Assembly: GCA_900095095.1 (NCBI GenBank)
Contig: FMBT01000241.1
Span: 1-38,506 of the forward strand
Direction of reading: 5' to 3'
DNA from: Fragilariopsis cylindrus CCMP1102
Taxonomy: Eukaryota; Bacillariophyta; Bacillariophyceae; Bacillariales; Bacillariaceae
DNA length: 38,506 bases
Positions within the stretch are counted from its first letter, which is position 1. Each line of letters begins with the position of its first letter. The notes beneath the pieces are model-generated. The model made no database searches. It saw nothing but the letters and a program-made list of their open reading frames with translations, and was not told where the DNA came from. Positions 30,081 to 38,506 of this stretch are shown here, piece by piece. The position numbers and the translations under genes were made by a program.

Positions 30081-31733
30081 CTAGAGACCCGTGGATAGGC
30101 GTCGCTTCAAATATATCTCAGATTCTGGCTCGTTCGGGTTGATAAAATGGAATTTACTGAAACCCAAAGTTGCAAGACCTACGTCAAAGACTAGGAACTG
30201 CCCTGCTGTTAGAAATCCTACGTGTAGGATTCTCGTGAATAGTGCCGTGGTACTAAGCCTATACAATCCCATCGATCGAACAATATTCCCCATCTTTTTT
30301 ACCAGACCTTCATCACCTCCTGCACTGCTCTTGTTTATTAGTGTGAGGAGGGTATCGGCAGGATGGGATATCACTGCTGCAACTGCACCGGCCCCGAATC
30401 CACTAGTGACAGCCAGACCGATCTGTGTTGCGTAACTGCTTTGATTTACCTCCCCCATATTTTTTATACCGAAAAATGGGGCCAACTTCTCGCGCAAAAT
30501 ATCCTGTACTCCAAATTTTGCCATAGTGTCTGTGGCGGTGATTGATTATTATTACAGTATCATATATGCAGGAAAGACCGGCGTATGGATATGTGAGAGT
30601 GGCATTGATGCAAACATGCAATTAGTTGCATATGCATTTTACAAAGATATTCATATACGGATGCATATGTATGTATATTAGTTAAAAGAAACATGGGGTA
30701 TGTCACAATACACTTACATGGTACTTGTTTGCATAGGAGAGGTATGAGACCACTATAGAATCCAGTAATTAGACCTTCCTCTGTCATTACCTTTTGAAAT
30801 GATGCAGCCATACCAAGACCTGGATTGCTAACCTGTTTAATTCTAATCGCCTCGAATGGGCATAACCAGAAAATGTCCGTCAATGTTTCTGCCACAGCAC
30901 TCGCCACGAGAGTACAACTCGTTTTGTTTTCATATACCTTCTCATCACCGAGATACTTAGCGAGTTGGATTTTAATAACCTCTACACCACCAAATTTTCC
31001 AGCTCCTTGTCCAAAGTATCTTTTCGGATGTACACACAGAGAATGAGAGAGAGAGAGAGGTTGTTGTAAGTAAGTAGATGATATTATGATCTACCTCTCA
31101 TTCCTATTCTAAAATGAGAGGTAGATATATATATATAGAGGGAGAGAAGAGAGAGTGTGTATGTGTACATGCGCAGAGGAGGAGAGAGGAGAGACTTACC
31201 CAATAGCGGTTGGGATACCACCGGTAAATAAAGGAATCTTTTGTTGTTGCAATAAACGGGACGTTGTGAGTGGATTCCATGGGTATTTTGTTGGTTCAAG
31301 TTGGATCTTAGTTTTTATAACATCAAATGGACTGTAATGGGGTTTTATTATCATTGCGGTATGATCAAGATGAAGATAGAAGAAGAAAGTTGTCGTACAT
31401 CCATGGTGAGAACTCAATGTTACTGCGTTATGATAGATGATTGTGTACGCCAAAATCTGGGTCAGACTTCTGTTTTTTTTTTTAAATTGTAGAGGATGTA
31501 CTTACGTCATAGCTGTGTAAAGTGGAAGGAAAGACATGAAAAGGCAGTAATAACAGTAGAGATATAAGCAAAGCATAAAGTACAAATAATCCACAATGCC
31601 CAGACGATAGATGGAACAACGATTACAGACGATATCGTCTTACCAGTATGTGTGATACAAGTACCGAGTGACCCAGCGGCTAGACTTGTTCCATAATACG
31701 CCGTATTGTATTGGTTAAAATGTATACAGACAT
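30081..31733 (-). CDS. PIC: Mitochondrial phosphate carrier, 5 exons including a 7-nt microexon
   Basis: Exons (minus): about 31733-31644, 31512-31506 (microexon), 31331-31200, 31019-30718, 30529-30081. All junctions are GT-AG and in phase. Protein text: FNQYNTAYYGTSLAAGSLGT, then CITHT-A-M-T-PFDVIKTKIQ across the microexon, YFGQGAGKFGGVEVIKIQLA, ETLTDIFWLCPFEAIRIKQV, LIPLLCKQVPYTMAKFGVQD and VISHPADTLLTLINKSSAGG. Three carrier signatures are present: PFDVIK, PFEAIR and HPADTLL; the third, without the basic residue, is typical of phosphate carriers. Role: inner-membrane phosphate/H+ symport for ATP synthesis. The start is tentative: ATG 31733 (MSVYI) needs one extra base near 31724 to reach the good frame. 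An upstream exon is possible. Confidence 0.85.
31089..31126. repeat. Intronic hairpin with 14-bp perfect arms
   Basis: atctacctctcatt ... aatgagaggtagat with a 10-base loop, inside intron 31020-31199 of the phosphate carrier, next to GA and AT simple repeats. Confidence 0.85.
31506..31512 (-). other. 7-nt microexon (CTATGAC) of the phosphate carrier
   Basis: On the minus strand the seven bases are preceded by a pyrimidine tract and tttacacag, and followed by gtaagt. They supply the bases needed to complete THTAMTPFDVIK exactly: ACT G|CT ATG AC|T CCA. Flanking introns are 31513-31643 (131 nt) and 31332-31505 (174 nt). Confidence 0.8.
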
Positions 31734-32652
31734 GGTTATTATTTTTTGTCTTGCTTTTACAGTCTATTTCCAAGCTTGAGATATTTGATTTAGTAATCGT
31801 GTGATTCTTTATTCTCTTGTTTTTTGTGTCGTATTTTGTTTGTTCTGAGTTGCATTTTTTTTGATTTTGTACTTGCACGACTGCTTGACTGTTGCATACG
31901 GCGTCCGATGCGCTCTCATCAGCGGCAGTATCTTTTTTTTGGTATCTTCACTTTCTTACCAATAAATTCATAAATTCACTCTCGCCGTTAAATTTTTCAA
32001 AACGCGAAGTGAGGAAAACTTCTTGATTGATTCGATTGATTCATTCGACTAACTCAATCACGACGAGTAATCATTCGTTTATTCATTCACGTATGCTATG
32101 ACGTGTTTTATTTATCGCAATCTAATTGGTGTAGTTTTTCTTACCCGCGTAACGTAGTCAGCACGTATGATCACGTGTACCATTTAGATCCAGCGCGAGG
32201 ATTGCCGAGGGATCATGATTGATGTTGACGACTTGGATCTTGTGTCGACTCATGCATGCTGTTACACCAGTGTAGATGTGTTATGCTGGATGATGATGAT
32301 CTTTAGTTAGGTAAGCATAGTCATTGCTGATTCGATCTGATATTTTGCTTCACACAAATCTATCTTGCCTTTAAATCAATCATCAACAGCAGGTTTCATC
32401 AATCAGAACAGCATTAAAACGTAATCAGATTGAATCAATCAAGAAACGTAGCAATAGTATCCCCCGTCGCTCTACTTTTATTCTGTTCCGACAAACTTTT
32501 CTTGTGGAACCAATCTACTCACAAAATAAAAATTTCCTTACAAAACGAATATTAATAACAGCTTAACAACACACACGCACCAAAATAAATCAAGCCGAAC
32601 ACTCATAACACACAACACATTATACTTTCAACAAAATAAATAAATAACAAAA
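31734..32652. other. Divergent promoter region, phosphate carrier and EF-hand/Tic20 gene
   Basis: Over 900 bases. A minus-strand frame continues upstream of the carrier start but without ATG; it may hold a presequence exon (MQQSSSRASTKSKK at about 31895) or be untranslated. Towards the right are long A/C-rich and ATCA-rich stretches that look like a 5' untranslated region. No other gene seen. Confidence 0.4.
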
Positions 32653-33877
32653 ATGAAATTCGGAACCGCATATCTTGCTTTGGCTTGTGCCTTGGCCACC
32701 AATACTCAGGATGAAGTCCATGCCTTCTCGCCATCCTTAACAACAAGACCTACTACACTACTATCAAGATCAATAAGAACAACGAAATCATCGTCGTCGT
32801 CGTCGTCGTTCCTTAACTCACCATCATCTTCATCATCATCGCCGTCACTAGTATATTAAATATGGCGGACAGCGCATCGTCTTCAGGTGCAGATGATGAA
32901 ATTGCACGCCTCAAGGCAATGGCACAAAAATTACGTTCCGAGGCTGCTGGATTAGAAGCGAATCAAGCGGAAGAACGTGCGTCGGTTGCAAAATTAGCAT
33001 TTGAAAAATTTGATAAAAATCAAGATGGGGAAGTTTCCTTACAAGAATTAAAAGCTGGATTAGAAAAAGCTATGAAGACAGAATTACCCAATGAACGTGT
33101 ACAAAAATTAATGAACGAATTTGATGTGAGTGGTGATGGTTCCCTCCAATTAAATGAAATGGTATCAGTGGATCAATTTCGCAATAAATTAGAAGCATAT
33201 GCACGTGAAGAAAAAGTTTAGCACGAGATGCTGTCGATGAAGCAAAGAAGCAAGAAGAAATGGCACGAAAAGCAGAAGCACGTTTAGAAATATTGAACGA
33301 TAAGGATCCAACAACAAAGGATAAAATTATTAGTGTTATACCATACTTGTTCCCGTTATTGGATTCATTACAATTTGGACGGTTTTTAATTATGGAAAAT
33401 GCTGACAATCCATTGGTTGGATTACTGGGATTATTATTTACTGCCTACCGAAGTATCCCATTTTCAGGATTTATTGCATTCTTGGCACTTAATACTTTAT
33501 CATCCAATCCAGGTTTGAATAAACTTGTTCGATTTAATATGCAACAAGCAATATTCTTAGATATTGCATTATTCTTTCCGGGACTAGTAATTGCGTTAAT
33601 TTCTGGACTTGGTTCAGTAGCAGGATTTACAATTCCTGATGCCGGAAATCAAGCAGCAAATACTGTAATATTTGGTGTACTATTATTAACAGTATTGTAT
33701 ACATCAATAAGTTCATTGTTGGGAATAACTCCTGATGCAATCCCTATCATATCAAAAGCAGTAGAAGATCGAATGCCGACAACGGATATGTTTGATGATG
33801 AAGGTAAATTCGTCCCACGTGAAGCACGAGAAGAAAAGGATGAAAATAAAAAGGACGATGACAAGAAGAAAGACTAA
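32653..33877 (+). CDS. Plastid-targeted EF-hand plus Tic20-like membrane protein (two frameshifts)
   Basis: One protein in three frames. N-terminus: MKFGTAYLALACALATNTQD signal peptide, then VHAFSPSLTTRPTT plastid-type cleavage/transit region and a Ser run. A -1 shift near 32852-32857 leads to NMADSASSSGADDEIARLKA, then two EF-hands (FEKFDKNQDGEVSLQELKAG; MNEFDVSGDGSLQLNEM, each with a D-x-[ND]-x-[DS]G loop). The first frame stop (TAG at 33219-33221) is removed by one T: EEKV-L-ARDAVDEAKKQ. Then a four-span Tic20-like domain: YLFPLLDSLQFGRFLI, TAYRSIPFSGFIAFLALNTL, LNKLVRFNMQQAIFLDIALF and YTSISSLLGITPDAIPII. Tic20 is a core channel subunit of the inner-envelope protein translocon. EF-hands in front would place Ca2+ sensing on the same chain. 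The C-terminus is charged (KDDDKKKD). Confidence 0.8.
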
Positions 33878-34137
33878 GCATGCATAATTCAATATAATAA
33901 CGATGACGATACAGTGGTAGAGAATAACCATAAAATAAAAATAAATATTTTATAAAAATTGATGTTAATAAATATACTGGCCATACTATACTTTTTATCG
34001 TAGTACTTTAAGTACATTACTATAGTAGCGGTTGTTAAGATTACGTCCTCACTATCATATCTAGACTTTATATTATCCCCGCTCTTCTTTTTAGAAGGAG
34101 CGACATACGAAAATGGATGTGTTGATGATGTTGACCA

Positions 34138-34999
34138 TTAAAATGTTCGAGTCCCATTTTCATAACCCTGGGTTTTAATTTTATAGGGATGGACAACTGC
34201 TGTTAGGAATCTACAACGGTTGATCATGGTATGTGTATCTCTTGTAATATCAAAAAATGTAAAAAGATCGGCACTTCCGACTTGGTTGTATTGGGCGTCT
34301 TCTGTCGTTCATATAACAATTTAAGGAAAATCACATTCAAGGAATACCTTATGATCTACCATTATTTCAGCTACTGTAGCAAATAAGCTGCCAATGATGT
34401 TGGTACATGCATATCATCAGCTTGGATTTGGATTAAATCATTTTCCTTTTATTTGTACGGTTGACTACATGGATCATTCGAAGCTGATGTATGTGCTTTG
34501 ATATAATCTGGAAATGTTTGCCATCTACGAAGTGATGTTTTGAGTGCCCACACTTTGCGCTTTGGAAACATCAACTTCAGAAGTAGTAGGAGCTGATACC
34601 GAATAGATCTCCATTAGGAAGAAATGGATGATTAGTACCAGTACCAGTAAGTCTCCCACTTGATGGCTCGATAATCCAATTATAAATGGTTGGAATTATC
34701 CGATCTTGGTCAACTACTGTTCGATGTTATTGCTGTTGTTGCTGTTGTTGTTCCTTAATTATTTGATCACGTACTGATTTCGTCGTCGTCGTCGTCTTTG
34801 AATTTGGTGGTTGGCGTAATAATAGATTGCTATCGGTACTAGTAAGTTTAAGGCTACAACCTTGATGGTTTGCTATAGTTCCAATTGAAAACGTACATAA
34901 TTATTGTACAATCAATCTCGATGATATAAGCATTCTCCGTTCCAGTTGACTTCGTCGTGTATAGATCGTATTTAACATATTATTTTCATAGTGGTTCAT
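34138..34999 (-). pseudogene. Hidden minus-strand gene, heavily broken, unknown family
   Basis: Coding-like text appears in successive frames from ATG 34999 to TAA 34138. In order: MNHYENNMLNTIYT, STGTENAYIIEIDCTII, FSIGTIANHQGCSLKLTSTD, a Gln8 run, a TAA, TVVDQDRIIPTIYNWIIEPS with GRLTGTGTNHPFLPNGDLFG, LMFPKRKVWALKTSLRRWQT and FPDYIKAHTSASNDPC. Then LIQIQADDMHVPTSLAAYLL, VAEIMVDHKVFLECDFP, stops, and EDAQYNQVGSADLFTFFDIT and MINRCRFLTAVVHPYKIKT to the end. About 270 codons with normal amino-acid balance. It contains no family I recognise. It must carry five or more breaks, so it is either a pseudogene or a gene in an indel-rich stretch. Confidence 0.5.
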
Positions 35000-35576
35000 T
35001 TTTTTATTTTTTATCTTTGGTTATTTTGCTTTGTGACTTGTTATTCTGGTGTTTGCAGCAAGGTCTTTTGAGTGAACTGCTTCTATCTATCTTTGCCTGT
35101 TGAGATTATAATGGGTAAGCCATAAGCTGTCTAGCTAGTAGGCTCGAGAATGAGGTAAATAATAGTGGGTGGGGATGTTGTGGGTGCAGGTGTAAACGAA
35201 GAAAGCAAGGATCAAATAAAAAATGCATGAAATTGTGAGCTTCAAACAATTCAATTTGCTACAGTACCTCATTCGAGGACCGTGATAAGTAACAGGTACC
35301 AGTAGGAGTATTAGTATCGAGATAACAGGTTTTTGTGCGAAAGTCCTTTCTAATTGTTAGAATCTGCTTGCTTATGGAGGCACAAAGCTAGTAGCGATAG
35401 TGCACAAGTCGCCGATATCGGAGACCGAGTGCTACATATGAACCAATTCGAGCCGTCTCGCACAAAAGAGAACACATCAGACCACCAAGTGATGCCATTC
35501 CGTCTGAGCATTTTTTCTCTCCTATAATATATCTGTCGCCGAAGAAGTTTGCCTAAAATGTGAGAACTATAAATCG
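35000..35576. other. Spacer
   Basis: No protein-like frame. AT-rich with a G-rich part near 35170-35195. Presumed 5' flank of the minus-strand broken gene. Confidence 0.5.
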
Positions 35577-35643
35577 TCGGCTAAGAGTCTATACCGTCGC
35601 GCTATTAATCGCGCTTCTGAAACTCAGAGGGAGTCAATACCGT

Positions 35644-36280
35644 CGCGTAGAGAAAGGCGCTTTCGCAACACAACGCTCCAATTACATTTATAAATAATGC
35701 TTAGAGAAAAGCATCGCGTAGAGAAAGGCGCTTTCGCAACACAACGCTTCAATTACATTTATAAATAATGCTTAGAGAAAAGCGTCGCGTAGAGAAAGGC
35801 GCTTTCGCAACACAACGCTTCCAATTACTTCCTCCAGTCAACGCTTAATGACCGCGCGCTATCGTGAAAATTTAGCGTGTAATTAACACGATATCACTCA
35901 AAAAACTAAATAATGCCCAAAAAATAACTAGCAAATACTAGTAAAACTATACATCATTCAACTGTGTGCAACTCTATCAATAAACAATTTCTTTCAAAAT
36001 TTGAAGGTTCCATCTAAACTATTATTCTACACAGATTTCATATATCAACATCCATAAGGTTCTACCCTAGCTGAAATAGGCAACCTGATAGACTAAATTA
36101 GCATGTGTGAAATGCACGTTAAAAAAATCAAGATTGACCGTTGAACGTGTTAATAACACACGCTAAATTTTTACGGATAGCGCGCGGTCATTAAGCGTTG
36201 ACTGGAGGAAGTACATTTATAAATAATGCTTAGAGAAAAGCGTCGCGTAGAGAAAGGCGCTTTCGCAACATAACGCGACA
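35644..36280. repeat. 71-bp tandem array, four copies split by a MITE
   Basis: Unit starts 'cgcgtagagaaaggcgcttt' at 35644, 35715, 35786 and 36244. The first three are spaced exactly 71 bases. The last is 458 bases after the third, which equals 72 after removing the 386 bases of MITE plus one TA copy; the extra base is an additional C before the insertion point. Confidence 0.9.
35828..36211. mobile_element. Tc1/mariner-type MITE (384 bp, TA target site duplication)
   Basis: Terminal inverted repeats of about 63-66 bases: left 35828-35890 beginning cttcctccagtcaacgctta, right 36146-36211 ending in its complement gcgttgactggaggaag. Flanked by TA on both sides (35826-35827; 36212-36213). The middle is AT-rich with no reading frame, so it is non-autonomous. 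TA duplication and CTTCCTCC ends fit Tc1/mariner (Stowaway-like) elements. The empty site is visible in the neighbouring tandem units (caatta-catttataaataatgc). Confidence 0.88.
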
Positions 36281-36810
36281 TTACTACATTTTACTACTAT
36301 ATGTACGACTTGTACAGAGACCAAGTTCTTTGCATTCTATTAATCGCACTTCTGAAACTCAGAGTCAATACCGTCGCGCTATAATCGCGCTTCTCAAATT
36401 CAGAGTCAATACCATCGCGCTTGAGTATTAAGTATTAAAATACTGTATCAAGACCATTGAAGCGCGGACTGAAGCGCGATGAAACGCGCTACCGACCATT
36501 GAAGCGCGATGAAACGCGGTACCGCCATGATAGAGGATTTAGTTTGGCATTGAATCTAAATACATAGAGCAATGAATTGAGCATTTTTTCTAGTTCCAAA
36601 AAAGATTTCAATGGCCGCTTTGTGCTTTTATTGGAGATCATGCAGTTGTTTGCTAAAAATAATCGCACGCTAATAAAACGCTAATAAAAATAATGCATTT
36701 ACATTGTAGCGGCGGACGAAAATGTTGCTTCGTTCTCATAAGTTTCAATCTCATAAAATATCAAAGGAGCCGAAAGAAAACCCTTGCTGTTTATATTTGC
36801 TTGACTGAAA

Positions 36811-37659
36811 ATGATGACTTCTTCTGACCGCCACGGCAACACCAAAACCACGAGTATGAGAATGAGCCTTGTGGCCGCCCTTATTCTCGTTTTGGGCGGA
36901 GGTTTCCTCCTCGCCACTCTTACGATGCAACAACCTCAACATCACTCGGTACGTACCGTACATTGATCCGGTGGTATACTTGGCCGATCCTACCGTCATC
37001 TCACTCCCTCTTGCTTGTTCCTTGTTGTACTGTACATGCGACATGCCTTCCGTCAATCATTACAATGTTGTAACCACAGCTCCAGAGATCCCATGAGCAC
37101 GACGATATCACGGGAGAGGACAACTTCCGTTTGTCACTCCATGGTGGTCATGATGGTGATGCTGATGATGATGACGATGATGCTGATGATGATGATATCG
37201 CGAAGGACCATAAAAGACGACTCAACCCCGTCAAGAATTAAAAAAGAAATTAAAGAATGGAAAAACAAGAACAACAAATTGCAAACCGATGTCAACAACT
37301 TGCAAGGCAACGTCACCATGTTGCAAGACCAGGTCGACGTGTTGCAAGGCAACGTCACCATGTTGCAAGGCAACGTCACCATGTTGCAAGACCAGGTCGA
37401 CGTGTTGCGCTCTGTTCCTACTCCTGTTCCTTCTACCGAGTGTTCGCCATGTGGTATTTGTTCTGTTCCTTTGGAAAATACTAATATTGGCAGTTGTAAG
37501 AATAGTGACTGTTCTGAAGGAGTTCAAGGAGTTGCAGATGGTATTAACAACAATTGTTATTGTGATAATGTATGTTCACTTAAGGGGGATTGCTGTGAGG
37601 ATGTATGCGAATTTTGCCCCTCGGAGCAGCAAATTGATGATGGCGATGGTCGTAGATAA
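36811..37659 (+). CDS. Type II membrane protein: heptad-repeat stalk and somatomedin-B-like domain
   Basis: Exon 1 36811-36948 (MMTSSDRHGNTKTTSMRMSL, then VAALILVLGGGFLLATL, a signal-anchor helix with few acids before it), intron 36949-37079 (gtacgt...cacag), exon 2 37080-37659. Exon 2 begins LQRSHEHDDITGEDNFRLSL, HGGHDGDADDDDDDADDDDI, then KDHKRRLNPVK. A frame change near 37235-37245 (A6 run) leads to IKKEIKEWKNKNNKLQTDV. Tandem heptads LQGNVTM / LQDQVDV follow (21-nt units), with NVT glycosylation sequons inside the coiled-coil. The C-terminal Cys-rich domain has CKNSDC ... CYCDNVC ... GDCCEDVC, the spacing of somatomedin-B (8 Cys, CC pair). Likely an extracellular or luminal adhesion/binding protein. 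Confidence 0.7.
37300..37410 (+). repeat. 21-nt in-frame tandem repeats encoding heptads
   Basis: Five 21-base units encoding LQGNVTM or LQDQVDV in the order N-D-N-N-D. The near-identical DNA (not only protein) shows recent duplication by unequal exchange or slippage. Confidence 0.85.
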
Positions 37660-38312
37660 ATTGTTGCTGGCGCGAGGGGGCGTCTAAGTTCATTGCGTGA
37701 AGAAGTAGAGAGAGAGAAAGAGAGAGACATAAAGAGTTTCGTATTCTAAAAATAAATATTTGAAAATAGTGTTGAGTACCGTAACTACATATTTTTAGCA
37801 CAGGATTTCAGCTAGGTTTCTACGCGTTCTACTGCTGTTTTTAGTTGTTTCTGGTTTTATTTTGTTTTCTCACCATGAACTGTAGAGTGAATTAGTGTTT
37901 CACTACATAACCGACTCGTTTTGACTACTTAGATTAATTTAAAAATTAGTGTTGAACTTATTAGTCGAATACGATGGTTGATGAAATATTATCGTGATGT
38001 TGTGGAAATTGTTAATAACCATTAAATACTAGATGAAGTATTGGGATCCCCAACGGTTTTGGTTTTAGAGCACATATAATTTGAAATATAAGGATGAGGC
38101 TTAAGCAATTCAAACTACATAATATTATTATTACCATCAATATCGAATATTTATTGTGATTCAATTACTAGAGACGCGGTAGAGATACTTAGTGTACAGT
38201 AGGGTCCTACTAGGAATAAAGCAGCAAGCAGCAGAGACAAGATAAAATCGAAGAATATCGAATCGAACTCTTGACTGAACCTTGGGTACGGTTTAGTATA
38301 AAAGAAACAAAG
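37660..38312. other. Spacer before last gene
   Basis: AT-rich, a GA-run near 37705-37725, no convincing coding text. Presumed 3' flank and promoter of the next gene. Confidence 0.5.
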
Positions 38313-38506
38313 ATGTCGTCTCAATCGAGAAGAAATAACGATGACCTTCCTTCACCGAAACGATTAAAATCGACGGGTGAAGATTTCATCTTGCGTGAAT
38401 TGGATTATACGAAAGACAGTTGTCAAACAAATGATGAGCTCCATAAAAGTATTTTCCTTTGTCCCGTGATGAAAATCCTAATAGATACAGAGGTATTCCA
38501 ACGCTT
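38313..38506 (+). CDS. Start of an unknown gene (3' end outside window)
   Basis: ATG at 38313 with an aaagATG context after an A-rich leader, open to the window end. Text: MSSQSRRNNDDLPSPKRLKS then FILRELDYTKDSCQTNDELH and LCPVMKILIDTEVFQR. The basic PKRLKS near the start could be a nuclear signal. Too short to place in a family. Confidence 0.55.
   Translation, partial: MSSQSRRNNDDLPSPKRLKSTGEDFILRELDYTKDSCQTNDELHKSIFLCPVMKILIDTEVFQR

Larger units (their letters stand above)
35577..36523. repeat. GC-rich (GCGC/CGCG) satellite region, several unit types
   Basis: A CpG-rich island of repeats in AT-rich DNA. Units: about 40 bp 'taccgtcgcgctattaatcg' type at 35593-35636 and about 36338-36423; a 71-bp unit (four copies, see separate entry); and a 30-42 bp 'gaccattgaagcgcg' type at 36452-36493 and 36494-36523. 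A mariner-type MITE interrupts it at 35828-36211. Confidence 0.8.

Noticed and set aside
23797-33221. Programmed -1 frameshifting as an explanation for the breaks at TTTT-TAG and GTTTAG
   Set aside because: Breaks occur several times per gene, some in non-slippery contexts, and no consistent heptamer or downstream structure is seen; missing bases explain them better.
34734-34745. TAA as Gln or TGA as Trp (variant genetic code), suggested by stops after a Gln run and next to Tyr
   Set aside because: Intact genes in the window end with TAA, TAG or TGA in the expected places, and the interrupted fragments also carry ordinary frame changes, so decay or sequence error is simpler.
37231-37687. Alternative frames over the heptad region, e.g. 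a Cys/Thr-rich or Arg/His-rich product
   Set aside because: They come from the 21-nt tandem DNA read in other frames; only the Leu-heptad frame leads into the Cys-rich domain.
1-38506. CRISPR array, operons or bacterial-type regulatory sites
   Set aside because: Spliceosomal introns, organelle targeting peptides and gene spacing are eukaryotic; no direct repeat/spacer array exists (the 71-bp repeats are contiguous).

Overview
The window looks like nuclear DNA of a photosynthetic heterokont, most probably a diatom. Reasons: short GT-AG introns (about 110-290 nt), AT-rich spacers, proteins full of Asp/Ser/Gln/Asn runs, and several N-termini made of a signal peptide followed by a Phe-containing plastid-targeting motif (EGF-VPL at 10.3 kb, HAF-SPS at 32.7 kb, MAF-AASSP at 16.1 kb). 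There is no operon structure; genes lie on both strands about 0.3-1 kb apart.

Layout. 0-10 kb: C-terminal part of VPS41; a cold-shock-domain protein with a membrane-like N-terminal stretch; a small plastid-type membrane protein; a decayed membrane-protein remnant; a seven-exon, membrane-anchored serine carboxypeptidase; a small frameshifted membrane protein. 10-20 kb: a plastid-targeted single-pass protein, a leucine-rich-repeat protein, a two-SAP-domain nuclear protein, a plastid-type threonine aldolase/beta-eliminating lyase, a conserved unknown, and a repeat protein broken many times. 20-30 kb: a mitochondrial-type coiled-coil protein, half of an MFS transporter (pseudogene), an NRAMP metal transporter, a 1.8-kb spacer with structured repeats and a coding fossil, an acidic unknown, a hAT transposase fossil, and a SulP transporter without a STAS domain. 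30-38.5 kb: a mitochondrial phosphate carrier with a 7-nt microexon, an EF-hand plus Tic20 fusion, a decayed minus-strand gene, a GC-rich satellite interrupted by a Tc1/mariner-type MITE, a type II membrane protein with a heptad-repeat stalk and a somatomedin-B-like domain, and the start of an unknown gene.

The genes do not form one pathway. Most are housekeeping membrane, trafficking or organelle functions: VPS41, carboxypeptidase, NRAMP, SulP, phosphate carrier, Tic20-like.

Many reading frames are interrupted by apparent single-base shifts although conserved residues continue on both sides. Where the frame could be followed through a known family (NRAMP, Tic20-like, SAP), one missing base explains each break. 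Other long genes (VPS41, LRR, aldolase, carboxypeptidase, SulP) have none. I therefore treat most of the broken conserved genes as real genes with local indels in this sequence, and only the fragments with missing domains or in-frame stops as pseudogenes.
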